Shown one piece after another: positions 17,561 through 25,727 of a DNA stretch of 64,000 nt. The notes under the pieces were generated by a model that saw nothing but the letters and a program-made list of their open reading frames with translations, made no database searches and was not told the origin of the DNA. Location of the stretch: positions 496,001 to 560,000 of the forward strand of contig JOAA01000002.1 in assembly GCA_000720375.1 (NCBI GenBank), read 5' to 3'. The position numbers and the translations under genes are program-made. Numbering within the stretch: position 1 is the stretch's first letter; every line of letters starts with the position of its first letter. Origin of the DNA: Rhodococcus rhodnii (GTDB taxonomy: Bacteria; Actinomycetota; Actinomycetes; Mycobacteriales; Pseudonocardiaceae).

Positions 17561-17600
17561 CGACAGGTTTCCGCCGTCTTTCCCCGGTATCGTCCGACGT

Positions 17601-18266
17601 ATGTCCGGCGACACGCAGCGCAAAAGCAACCTGCGCAAGGTTTACCTTGCCGCGGAGTACGCGCTGGTCTTCTTCGGCGTCGTGATCCTCTACACGCTGC
17701 TGCTGAGTGGCTCGAACCCGATTCCGCTGCTGGTCGTGCTCGGGCTGGCGGCGGTGTTGTACCTGCTGCGCTCACCCACGTTCGATCGCGGTTCGCTGTG
17801 GCGGCCCGGCCGGTTGCCCGCTGAGCTGCCGTCAATCGCGTTGCTCTTCTTCCTCACCACGGTCGGCTCGATCGTGGTGGTCCTGTTCACCCGGCCGGAG
17901 TTGTTTCTCGGATTTCCGCGTACCGAACCCGTTGTCTGGGCATTCGTCATGGTGCTCTACCCGGTGCTCAGCGTCTATCCGCAGGAACTGATATTCCGGG
18001 GTTTCCTGTTCCAGCGCTATCAGCCGGTCTTCGGCGACGGCGTCGGGATGATCGCGGCCAGCGCGGCCGCTTTCGGGTTCGTGCACATCGCGTTCGGCAA
18101 CTGGGTGTCCATGGTGCTTTCGGCCGCGGGCGGCTGGATATTCGCCTCGCGGTACCGCAAGAGCCGGTCGCTGTTCACGGTTTCGGTGGAGCACGGGCTG
18201 TACGGCATGCTCATGTTCACCGTCGGTCTGGGGATCTACTTCTACCACGGCGCATCGGTAAGTTGA
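17601..18266 (+). CDS. CPBP-family intramembrane metalloprotease (CAAX-protease-like)
   Basis: About 221 residues with some seven membrane segments. Conserved motifs are YPQELIFRGFLFQRY (motif 1; the usual Glu-Glu is Gln-Glu), FGFVHIAFGNW (motif 2 His) and a late EHGLYGMLMF. The family includes CAAX prenyl proteases and bacteriocin-immunity-like proteases; a substrate cannot be assigned. The ATG at 17601 gives the typical short polar N-terminus. Earlier in-frame starts would run through the operator repeats. It lies 4 bp before the histidine kinase and may be in its operon. Confidence 0.8.
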   Translation: MSGDTQRKSNLRKVYLAAEYALVFFGVVILYTLLLSGSNPIPLLVVLGLAAVLYLLRSPTFDRGSLWRPGRLPAELPSIALLFFLTTVGSIVVVLFTRPELFLGFPRTEPVVWAFVMVLYPVLSVYPQELIFRGFLFQRYQPVFGDGVGMIAASAAAFGFVHIAFGNWVSMVLSAAGGWIFASRYRKSRSLFTVSVEHGLYGMLMFTVGLGIYFYHGASVS

Positions 18267-18270
18267 GGCC

Positions 18271-19383
18271 GTGGCTGGACAGTGGTGGCGAAGACCGGTC
18301 CTTGTGGACGTGGTGCTGGCATTGGCCGTCGCGGGTGCGGTGACGATCGCGATCCAGGTGGCCGGCGAGCCGATCGAACGCCGGCCGGACTTCCTCGCGT
18401 TCGCGCTGGGCTGCTCGATGGGCGCGGTTCTGGTGCTGCGCAGGCGATGGCCGCTGGCGGTGCTGTTCACGACCCTCGCGATCCTGATGACGTACTACTT
18501 TCTGGACTATCCCGGCCTGGCGCCCGCGATTCCCTTGTCAGCGGCGCTGTTCTCGGCGGCGTCAGCCGGCCGGTTCCGCTGGGCGATGCTGGTCGCCGCG
18601 GCACTCGTGGCTGGAGGGCTGGTCGCGCGGCTGATCGAGTTCGACATGCCGGCGCTTCCGATTGCCAGCGCGGTGATCAACGATGCCGCGTTGCTCGCAT
18701 CGCTCGTGCTGCTCGGGGAAACCTTGCGCAGCAGGCGAGAACGGCTCGAAGCCGCGGACGCGGAACGCGAGCGCGAAGCGAGCAGGCGGGTTACCCAGGA
18801 GCGGCTCCGGATCGCGCGGGAAATGCACGACGGCCTCGGTCAGACGATCGCGGCGGTGAACGTGCAGGCCGGCCTCGCCGACGACGTACTCGAGAAAAAC
18901 CCGGCGCAGGCACGGGAATCACTGCAGACCATTCGACACTCCACCAAGAAAGCGCTGCAGGAGTTGAAAACAGTGCTGACGGTGTTGCGTGACGACGACG
19001 AAACCCGGCTGCCCGGACTGGACCAGATCGACGAACTACTCGACGTGGCGCGCAAAGCCGGGCTGCACGCCACCAAGGTGGTGATCGGCGAGCCACGGCC
19101 CCGGCCCGCGGCGGTCGACCGTACGGCGTATCGGATTGTCCAGGAATCGCTGACGAACACGATCCGGCACGCCAACGCGACCACTGTGACCGTGGAACTG
19201 CGCTATACGCCGGAGAGTCTGGTCATCGAAGTCGCCGACGATGGCGTGAGTGCCCGCGAACGCAAGGCCGACGGCTTCGGACTGGCCGGGATGGCCGAAC
19301 GAGTGTCCGCATTGGACGGTAAACTGGCCGCGGACTTCCTGCCGGATGGCGGATTTCGGGTGCGGGCGGAGCTCAGAACATGA
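18271..19383 (+). CDS. Sensor histidine kinase, NarL/DesK type
   Basis: 370 residues: an N-terminal membrane domain of about five or six helices (to about 155) with almost no outside loops, a coiled segment, the HisKA_3 dimerisation domain with the phospho-acceptor His in REMHDGLGQ (about residue 186), and a HATPase_c domain (IVQESLTNTIRHA for the N-box, then ADDGVSARERKADGFGLAGM). Such kinases sense the membrane itself or hydrophobic compounds. The GTG at 18271 is used. Its stop overlaps the regulator start (ATGA at 19380). Confidence 0.9.
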   Translation: MAGQWWRRPVLVDVVLALAVAGAVTIAIQVAGEPIERRPDFLAFALGCSMGAVLVLRRRWPLAVLFTTLAILMTYYFLDYPGLAPAIPLSAALFSAASAGRFRWAMLVAAALVAGGLVARLIEFDMPALPIASAVINDAALLASLVLLGETLRSRRERLEAADAEREREASRRVTQERLRIAREMHDGLGQTIAAVNVQAGLADDVLEKNPAQARESLQTIRHSTKKALQELKTVLTVLRDDDETRLPGLDQIDELLDVARKAGLHATKVVIGEPRPRPAAVDRTAYRIVQESLTNTIRHANATTVTVELRYTPESLVIEVADDGVSARERKADGFGLAGMAERVSALDGKLAADFLPDGGFRVRAELRT

Positions 19384-20042
19384 CTGTGCGGGTAGTGCTC
19401 GTCGACGACCAGGCCCTGGTCCGCGCGGGACTGCGCGGCCTGCTGGACAACAGCGACGACATCACGGTGGTCGGCGAGGCGGGCAACGGCGCCGAAGCGA
19501 TGCATGTGGTCCGGTCGACCAAACCCGATGTCGTGCTGATGGACGTGCAGATGCCGGTGATGGACGGCATCGAGGCCACCAGACTGCTTGCCGACGACCC
19601 GGCGTTGACCGGCACCAGAGTGGTCGTACTGACCACGTTCGAGCTGGACGACTACATCGCCGAGGCACTGCGCGCGGGCGCGAGCGGCTTCCTGATCAAG
19701 GACATCGAACCGGCAGATCTGCGGACGGCAGTACGTGTCGTGGCCGCGGGCGAGTCACTGCTGTCCCCAGGCGTGACCAAGCGCTTGATCGCGCAATTCG
19801 TCGCCCAGCGCCAAGCCCCAGCCGACCAAGGCAAGCTCGCCGCGCTCACCGGACGCGAACGCGAGGTGATGGCGTTGGCCGCGGGTGGTCTGAGCAACGA
19901 GGAAATCGGCCGCCGCCTGTTCATGAGCCCGTCGACTGCCCGGACGCACGTGCACCGGGCGATGGCCAAGCTCGGTGCCCGCGACCGTGCCCAGCTGGTC
20001 TTTCTTGCCTACGAAACGGGTCTTGTCCGGCCAGGTCAGTGA
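19380..20042 (+). CDS. LuxR/NarL-family response regulator
   Basis: 220 residues: a receiver with acidic pocket VDD, the phosphorylation Asp in VVLMDVQMP (about residue 55), the Thr in VVLTTFE and Lys in FLIKDIEP. A GerE-type HTH follows near 155-210 (LTGREREVMALAAGGLSNEE, then STARTHVHRAMAKLG). It is the cognate partner of the kinase at 18271, by coupling and family match. Target genes are not shown by sequence; the CPBP and oxidase genes upstream are candidates. Confidence 0.92.
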   Translation: MTVRVVLVDDQALVRAGLRGLLDNSDDITVVGEAGNGAEAMHVVRSTKPDVVLMDVQMPVMDGIEATRLLADDPALTGTRVVVLTTFELDDYIAEALRAGASGFLIKDIEPADLRTAVRVVAAGESLLSPGVTKRLIAQFVAQRQAPADQGKLAALTGREREVMALAAGGLSNEEIGRRLFMSPSTARTHVHRAMAKLGARDRAQLVFLAYETGLVRPGQ

Positions 20043-20043
20043 T

Positions 20044-20625
20044 TCATCGGTAGAAGTCGTAGCGCTCGGAGGTTGTTTTGATCGCCTTGCACCCCTCGAT
20101 GACGTTCTGCAGTGAGCAGTCGGGCAGCTCGTTGGCAGCGACAAGACGACGGATGTGGTGAGAACGACGCCGCTGACGTCGGTTCGGGATGTTGTTGAAC
20201 GCGTCGGCCAGTTGTTCCTCGGCCATGTCCGGGTTACGGTCCAGCCGGCCGTCCTTGATTCTCGTTCGTCGGCGGCGTAACAGTTTTCTGTTCGTAATTC
20301 CGCCAGACCAACAGGATGACGCGGGATTCGCTGTCATACTGGCGTCGTCTGCGCTTGATCTCCGGAGTCCATTGCTCAAGCAGTTTCTGCACGAGCGCGC
20401 GGGCTTCGTCAGGGATCTGTGGTGGCTGGGTTATGCGCAGCAACGGTGCGAGGACCGCGGCAAAGCCGGTGATGAAACCCGACCAACCCACTCACAATGC
20501 CGGCAAGCGAGTTGTTGTCGGAGAGTGTCAGGTGGATGAAGCTCAGCACGGTTCCCACGATGATGAGCACGCCGAACACGATGAAGCCGACAGTCAGTAC
20601 CTTGCGGAACTTGTTTTGACTTCAC
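20044..20625 (-). pseudogene. Frameshifted gene for a small membrane protein
   Basis: Protein-like sequence continues across frames on the minus strand. KFRKVLTVGFIVFGVLIIVG and TVLSFIHLTLSDNNSLAGIV lie in one frame near 20480-20615. GFITGFAAVLAPLLRITQPP to ESRVILLVWRNYEQ lie in a second (20234-20491). A third carries MAEEQLADAFNNIPNRRQRR to CKAIKTTSERYDFYR (20044-20229). One extra T near 20480 would explain the first shift. The last 60 residues could be a separate small gene starting at the ATG at 20229. No family recognised. Confidence 0.45.
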
Positions 20626-20693
20626 TGCGCGGCCCCAAACCTTTGTGTCGTCTGGTAGCCGCTACTCGCATAACCTGTGCCCGTTGTTACATG

Positions 20694-21446
20694 TCACCGC
20701 ACTCCGGCCGCGGCCAGCGCTTCCTCGGCGAATTTGCAGGCAACAGGTGCTCGTGGTCCGAGATCCTTGAGTGATGCCAGGTCTCCCCGGGCTGCCCACG
20801 TGCACATTCCCGCGGACGGAAGCGGGGCGTTCGGTGGCAGGTCCAGGAGCACGGCGTAACAGATCTCGTGTTCCTGGCCATTGCCGAGATCCCATTCCGC
20901 GTGGCCGACGGTCGCCAGTGGACGCCCGGTCCATCCGCCGGTCTCCTCGGCGAGGACGCGACGCACGGTCGTGAGCACGTCTTCGGTGGGGTGCCTGCGG
21001 CCGCTGATCAGGTCAAGGCCTCCACCGAACACTCCGGTACCGTTCGGCATTGCACGCAGGCACACCTTTCCTTGTGCCACAACGGCAATGCTGATGATCG
21101 CCCGATGACCGGGCGTGAACTGGGGCAGCGCCAGCTGGTAACCGTTGGCCGCCGTGACGGCCTGGTCTTGGGGCTGCGGCTGGTAGCCAGGCGGTGGCAT
21201 CGGCGGCGCGTATCCCTGTGGCGGTGGCGCGAACGCTTGCGGCGGGGGCGCCATCCCGGGCGGCGGAGCGTAACCCTGCGGACCGTAGCCTTGCGGAGGG
21301 TACCCGGGTGGCGGCGGACCGTACCCGGGCGGACCGTAGTACTGGTTCGGCGGTCCCTGCTTCTTCTTGTTGTTGTTGGCCACGATCACGACCACGACGA
21401 TGATCAGGATCAACGGGACCAACACCGTCACCATGAGTGCGCTCAC
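20694..21446 (-). CDS. Membrane-anchored Nudix-like protein with Pro/Gly/Tyr-rich linker
   Basis: 250 residues. One N-terminal membrane helix (VTVLVPLILIIVVVVIVAN) is followed by KKK, then about 65 residues of Pro-Gly-Tyr repeats. The globular C-terminal domain carries GRRHPTEDVLTTVRRVLAEE plus TG, close to the Nudix box G-x5-E-x7-R-E-h-x-E-E-x-G: the first Glu of the REh triplet is Val here, but the metal-binding EE is present. The helix and following Lys suggest the domain is cytoplasmic. Hydrolysis of a nucleotide-type substrate is possible but not certain. It is divergent from the metalloprotease operon at 21558. Confidence 0.75.
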   Translation of the reverse strand: MSALMVTVLVPLILIIVVVVIVANNNKKKQGPPNQYYGPPGYGPPPPGYPPQGYGPQGYAPPPGMAPPPQAFAPPPQGYAPPMPPPGYQPQPQDQAVTAANGYQLALPQFTPGHRAIISIAVVAQGKVCLRAMPNGTGVFGGGLDLISGRRHPTEDVLTTVRRVLAEETGGWTGRPLATVGHAEWDLGNGQEHEICYAVLLDLPPNAPLPSAGMCTWAARGDLASLKDLGPRAPVACKFAEEALAAAGVR

Positions 21447-21557
21447 CCGCTGATCATGCCGGGCGCGGCCGAAACGGCGTACGCCGGTCTGCCCTTCTGG
21501 GCATGTCGCGGGCCAAGTGGATGCCCTAGCGTCCGGCTTGACGGTAAAGGGGCAGCT

Positions 21558-23204
21558 ATGGCCAGGAGAATCGAGCAGCAGCCTGACGATCAGGCTCGTG
21601 CCACACCCGCCTTACCGCCGACCAGCGTTGCCGGGCTGCAGGGCGCCGGCAACGCGGCGATGTCGCGGTTCTTGTCCGTACAGCGTGACGTGGTCAGCGA
21701 CGTCGAAGAACGGATGTCCTATTCGGTCACCGACTGGGCCGTCACCGACGACGAGGCGACCGAATCCCTCAACGATCTGGCGGGACTGCCCGCGCCCGCG
21801 CTGGCCGCCGCGCTGGGCAGGCTCTCGCAGACCGCCAAGACCCGCCTGCTGGACAACCTTCCGGCCAACGTCCGGCAGACTTCGGCGTTCACCAAGGTCC
21901 TCGTGGCCATGGGACCCGACGCGGTCCAGCCGTACGTGGAAAGCCTGCTCAGTTACGGCGTTTTCGACTGGGCGATCACCGACGACGACGCCACGGGCGT
22001 CTTCCGGATCATGGTCGCTCTGCAACCCGCGCAACAGGCGACACTGGCCCAGAAGCTGGGCGGTACCAGCCGCGCGCGTCTTGCCGACAATCTCGTGCGT
22101 TCGTCGACGATCGGTGACGCGGAGCACGGCGCGTTGCGTGTGTTGTTCGACGCCACGCCCGACTCCGAAGTCGAGACGTTGAAGCTGTGGATGAAACTGC
22201 GGTTCCGGATCGAGTTCGGCACCCAGACCTCCGGCAGCGAGGTGGCCGAGGAATGGGACGGCGCGAGCCTGCGCCGGATGTACAACGTATTGCAGTCGTT
22301 GCCTCCTGGTGCGGTTGAGGGCAACCCGGAGCTGTTGCGGATCGACCGGTACCAGGACAGCGGCCCGGCTGGTGGGTACTACGGCAGCGACCGTCGGATC
22401 GCCATGGGTTACGGCGATTTGCGTGCCCGTGACGGCGTCGTCGATCCAGTGGCGAACCCGGGCGGCAGCGGCATGAGCGTCGTTCCCGCGCCGCTGCAAG
22501 GGCAGAACCTGTTCGACGGTGTGGTCCGGCACGAAGTCGGGCACGCCGTGGACAACAGGCTTGGCCTGTCACAGACCTACTGCATCGGCAATGCGGCCGG
22601 AGGCAACTGGCAGTCGCACGGTGACGGCGGTTCCCTTGCGGCGACACTGGTTTCGGCGAGCGGCGGCACGATCAACGGTCTGCCGCCGGAGCAGAAGACC
22701 GCTGTGGTCGATGCCTTGCAGGAAGTCATCAACGACCGCGTGCCGGAGGATATCCAGACGCGGCTTGAAGCGCTGTCGTTCTGGGCATCGCTCGACGCGG
22801 CCACGCAGACAGCGATTCTGGGCGACAACGCGGTACGTGCCCTGCAGATCTGTTTCGCCGACAAGAACCCCGGTAACCCGTGGTACCGACCTGCGGACGA
22901 CGGCGGAGTCACGCTCGGCGGCCGTGTCTACCAGGAGGCGTACGCGTCCCAATGGTGGAGTTACGACCCAGCGACGCGGGTCAGGAAGGTGTCGTCCTAC
23001 CAGTTCCGGGCGCCGGGTGAGTGGATCGCCGAGGCGTACAACGCGTACTACGCTCCACCGACCAAGGGTGCGATCCTCGCCGCGGCCGACCCGGCGACCA
23101 AGGCCTGGTTCGACGTGAACGTGGATCAGGCCACCGGTGGTGAGGGCGCCGCTGGGCCAGGGCCGTTGTTGCCGGACGGCAGCACCGGGCCCGGCTTCCC
23201 GTGA
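21558..23204 (+). CDS. HExxH metalloprotease-like protein with eCIS-type N-terminal tag
   Basis: 548 residues from the ATG at 21558 behind AAAGGGG. No signal peptide: the N-terminus is polar and disordered and contains GLQGAGNAAMSRFL followed by VQRD. That pattern (LQ-x-x-AGNAAV-x-R-L-L) is widespread in actinobacterial proteins linked to contractile injection systems. A helical region follows. The catalytic-looking core is VRHEVGHAVDNR (HExxH at about 325-329), with a later WIAEAYNAYY that could give the third zinc ligand. The stop overlaps the lipoprotein gene. Protease function is inferred from the motif. Confidence 0.75.
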   Translation: MARRIEQQPDDQARATPALPPTSVAGLQGAGNAAMSRFLSVQRDVVSDVEERMSYSVTDWAVTDDEATESLNDLAGLPAPALAAALGRLSQTAKTRLLDNLPANVRQTSAFTKVLVAMGPDAVQPYVESLLSYGVFDWAITDDDATGVFRIMVALQPAQQATLAQKLGGTSRARLADNLVRSSTIGDAEHGALRVLFDATPDSEVETLKLWMKLRFRIEFGTQTSGSEVAEEWDGASLRRMYNVLQSLPPGAVEGNPELLRIDRYQDSGPAGGYYGSDRRIAMGYGDLRARDGVVDPVANPGGSGMSVVPAPLQGQNLFDGVVRHEVGHAVDNRLGLSQTYCIGNAAGGNWQSHGDGGSLAATLVSASGGTINGLPPEQKTAVVDALQEVINDRVPEDIQTRLEALSFWASLDAATQTAILGDNAVRALQICFADKNPGNPWYRPADDGGVTLGGRVYQEAYASQWWSYDPATRVRKVSSYQFRAPGEWIAEAYNAYYAPPTKGAILAAADPATKAWFDVNVDQATGGEGAAGPGPLLPDGSTGPGFP

Positions 23205-23761
23205 TGCGTCCACTGCGTCCGATTCGGATCGTCATACTTGTCGCTGTACTGGCCCTTTCCGCGTGTGGGAGTTCGGAAGTGAACGAGGCAGATCTGCGAT
23301 CGGCGTTGCACCGCAAGCTCCGGCTGGACAAGGACCGGATGCGGGTGGAGATCGGGCCTGCCGTGCCCGGGCTGCTCGTCTTCCACGCGTACGACCCGAA
23401 GGACCCGCGCAGCAACGCGACCGGCGTCTACGACGGGGACCTGCACTTCGACTTCGACGAGAACGTCTCGCTGGTGCTCAAGGCGCTTGGGTACGGCGAA
23501 CGCGAGGTCGACCCGAAGGTGGTCGCCGGTGCGGTCGGCAAGCTCGAAGGCAACCCTGGGACGCCGTTCCTGACCGACTTCGCCATCGAGCAGTCCGGCA
23601 ACCCGGCGGTGATGACCTTGCCGCAAGTGGTGACGGTCGACGGCCAGCAGGTCGTCGAGTACTGGAACATGACTTCGCGCAGGCCGTTCTGGCGATCACG
23701 GATCCTGCGCAAGCCCGGCGGCACCTTCGAGGTCCGTCAGGAACTGCCAGGCGGGAGATAG
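23201..23761 (+). CDS. Lipoprotein of unknown function
   Basis: About 185 residues with a typical lipoprotein signal: Arg-rich start, hydrophobic core VILVAVLALS and lipobox LSAC. The mature part is acidic and beta-rich with no recognised family. Translation starts at the GTG at 23201, which overlaps the protease stop, or the ATG three bases later. Coupling to the metalloprotease and the CpXC gene suggests a joint function at the cell surface. Confidence 0.75.
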   Translation: MMRPLRPIRIVILVAVLALSACGSSEVNEADLRSALHRKLRLDKDRMRVEIGPAVPGLLVFHAYDPKDPRSNATGVYDGDLHFDFDENVSLVLKALGYGEREVDPKVVAGAVGKLEGNPGTPFLTDFAIEQSGNPAVMTLPQVVTVDGQQVVEYWNMTSRRPFWRSRILRKPGGTFEVRQELPGGR

Positions 23762-23763
23762 CC

Positions 23764-24453
23764 ATGTCGGTGTTCCGTCCACAGTCGATAGTCTGCACCG
23801 CCTGCGGCGCGACGAATGTCGAAACGGTGGCGATGAGCCTGCACGGCTCACGGGTGCCGCAGATCGTCGAGCAGATCGTCGCGGGCACGTTCCAGTGCTT
23901 CACCTGCGCCGGCTGCGGCCTGGAGTACCGCGCCGACGGGCCGCTGATCTACGTCGATTTCGTCACCAAGCGCTGGATCGGCGAGTTCCCGCGCACCATG
24001 GAACACAGCTGGGCCAGCCTGGAACAGCAGCCGATGGACGTGTTCCGGCAGTCCCTGATCGACCTGGCGCCTGCGTTCCTGCGGGCCGAGGCCGACGGGT
24101 TCATCGTCCGCGCGGTCTTCGGCCTCGACGCGCTGGCCGAGAAGATCCGCCTGCTGGAGGCCGGGATCGACGACCGCGCGGTGGAAGTCGCCAAGCTGGA
24201 GATCATCAGGCAGACCGGCGCGGTCATGTCACCGGACCGCAGGCCACGCGTGGTCGAGGCGGACGCCGAAGCGGTCACCATGGTCCTCTGGTCACCGTCC
24301 GCCGAGCAGTTCTGCGTGTCCGTGCCCACCGCCGACATCATGGCGCTGGCCGGCGGGGAAGGCTGGCGGTCCCTGCTCAGGGAGATGCAGATCGGTCCGT
24401 ATGTCGACTTAGGACGGATCCTGCTCGACGGCCGCCGCACGGCTTCGGTGTGA
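23764..24453 (+). CDS. CpXC-domain protein
   Basis: 229 residues. The N-terminal ~130 residues show the CpXC zinc-ribbon pattern: CTACGATNVETVAMSLHG, then CFTCAGCGLEYRADGPLIYV, where paired Cys motifs flank a beta domain. The rest is helical and then an alpha/beta domain of no clear family. CpXC proteins are widespread and uncharacterised. It begins 2 bp after the lipoprotein stop (ATG 23764), so it is the third gene of the protease operon. Confidence 0.8.
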   Translation: MSVFRPQSIVCTACGATNVETVAMSLHGSRVPQIVEQIVAGTFQCFTCAGCGLEYRADGPLIYVDFVTKRWIGEFPRTMEHSWASLEQQPMDVFRQSLIDLAPAFLRAEADGFIVRAVFGLDALAEKIRLLEAGIDDRAVEVAKLEIIRQTGAVMSPDRRPRVVEADAEAVTMVLWSPSAEQFCVSVPTADIMALAGGEGWRSLLREMQIGPYVDLGRILLDGRRTASV

Positions 24454-24575
24454 CGCAGGCGAGTTCGCGTCGGTTTCTTTCCGACTGTCGGTCATTGGAT
24501 CATTGGAATCATAAATTCGTAGTAAATTGCTTTTCGGTTGAGGCGGGGAAAGTCGAACAAATCAGGAAGAATCGC

Positions 24576-24698
24576 GTGAAACTCCCGGTCAAGCTCGCGG
24601 GCAAAAAGTGTTGGTGGAGGCGCGACTCGTTCTGCTCGGCATTTCTTTGCCTGGCAACGCTTTATCGATCACGTCACGAGTTGATGCGTCCACAGTAG
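24576..24698 (+). CDS. Possible 40-residue Cys-containing peptide
   Basis: A GTG at 24576 with AGGAAGA eight bases upstream opens a 40-codon frame ending in TAG. The product starts MKLPVKLAGKKCWWRRDSFC and continues with SAFLCLATLY, giving three Cys, two Trp and many Lys/Arg. It sits in a stretch much richer in A and T than the rest of the window, with a TAAATT-type hexamer upstream. It could be a small regulatory or antimicrobial-type peptide, or chance. The rest of the 550-bp gap (24454-25003) has no gene but holds the palindrome at 24831. Confidence 0.3.
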   Translation: MKLPVKLAGKKCWWRRDSFCSAFLCLATLYRSRHELMRPQ

Positions 24699-24830
24699 AT
24701 CCCGCTGCCTCCGTGTGGGTGATGTCGCACTGTTCCGTTATTGCTCTGCTTTCCCTTGCTGTCACGGGGTCTGACCGGGTCGGCTCGGTGTATCCGTCTC
24801 GTTGACGTCTGTCCAGGTCGATCGGGATGT

Positions 24831-24851
24831 ATAGTCACTGCCATTGACTAT
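24831..24851. promoter_or_regulatory. Palindrome ATAGTCA-N7-TGACTAT upstream of the TetR gene
   Basis: Perfect 7-bp arms at 24831-24837 and 24845-24851, a 21-bp site of the size bound by TetR dimers. It lies 152 bp before the regulator start at 25004, so autoregulation is likely. The sequence overlaps a possible -10 (TATAGT). Confidence 0.55.
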
Positions 24852-25003
24852 CAAGCCTGGTGCTCACAACCGACCGGCGACCGGCGCTTTTCAGCCACCT
24901 TCGGCCAGCTGGTTTGCCGAACCACCTGTCATCACCGATGGTGGCCTCGTCGGAGACCGCGAACGGGGTTACCCTGTGCGGCAACAGGAGAAAGGAGCTC
25001 GGC

Positions 25004-25726
25004 GTGGCAGACAGACCGCCGACTCGTCGGCAGATGTCCGCGGAACAGACGCGCCGGAAGCTTCTCGCTGTAGCGATGGACGAGTTTTCCCGTCGTCCCT
25101 ACGCCGAGGTGACGGTCGGCGAGATCGCCAAAGCCGCGGGCGTGGCGCACGGCCTGCTTTCCCATCATTTTAACGGGAAGCCGGGCTTGTACGCCGAAAC
25201 GCTGCGCGACGTCACCAGGCAGTTGGCAGAAGCGACACAGTCGGATCCGACGGCGCCTTCCGGCGAACAGATCCGCTACCGGCTGCGTGCATACGTGGAT
25301 TTCATTGCTCAGAACGAAGGTATCGCCCGCAACCTCATCCTCGGCGGCGCCGAGCCGGGGCCAGAGGCATGCGATGTCCTCGACTCCGGCCGATGTTCCG
25401 GTATCCGGGCCATCTGCGGAACGCTTGGCCTCGACAGCGAACACCCGGCCGTCAGCATGTCGATGACCGTCTTCGTCAAGGCCGCCGATGCGGCGGCGGG
25501 CGCCTGGCTTGACGCCGGGCAGCCGTTCACGCCCGACCGGGTCGTCGACGCGCTGGTCGAGTTGCTGCGCGGCGCGCTGCATAGCGCCAAGCAGTTGGAT
25601 CCGTCGCTTGACGTGTCCGAGGCGCTCGCCGATCTGGACGACCGGGCGCCGGCCGAGTCGGCGTTAGCCGGTCCGGTCTTGATTGATTCCGGCTTGGTCG
25701 ACAGGGCGCTGGCGGACTCGGCCTGA
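25004..25726 (+). CDS. TetR-family transcriptional regulator
   Basis: About 240 residues. The GTG at 25004 follows a doubled ribosome site (AGGAGAAAGGAG). The HTH is at about 14-60: RRKLLAVAMDEFSRRPYAEV, then VGEIAKAAGVAHGLLSHHFN, the family signature. The C-terminal ligand-binding domain ends in an unusual tail of repeated Leu/Ala/Asp segments (ADLDDRAPAESALAGPVLID). No divergent gene suggests a target other than itself; it ends 1 bp before the convergent PPDK-like gene. Confidence 0.9.
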   Translation: MADRPPTRRQMSAEQTRRKLLAVAMDEFSRRPYAEVTVGEIAKAAGVAHGLLSHHFNGKPGLYAETLRDVTRQLAEATQSDPTAPSGEQIRYRLRAYVDFIAQNEGIARNLILGGAEPGPEACDVLDSGRCSGIRAICGTLGLDSEHPAVSMSMTVFVKAADAAAGAWLDAGQPFTPDRVVDALVELLRGALHSAKQLDPSLDVSEALADLDDRAPAESALAGPVLIDSGLVDRALADSA

Positions 25727-25727
25727 C

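Noticed and set aside
20868..21557. Metalloprotease starting at 20868
   Set aside because: That part is antisense to the Nudix-like gene and Arg-rich; the ATG at 21558 has a ribosome site and the conserved tag.
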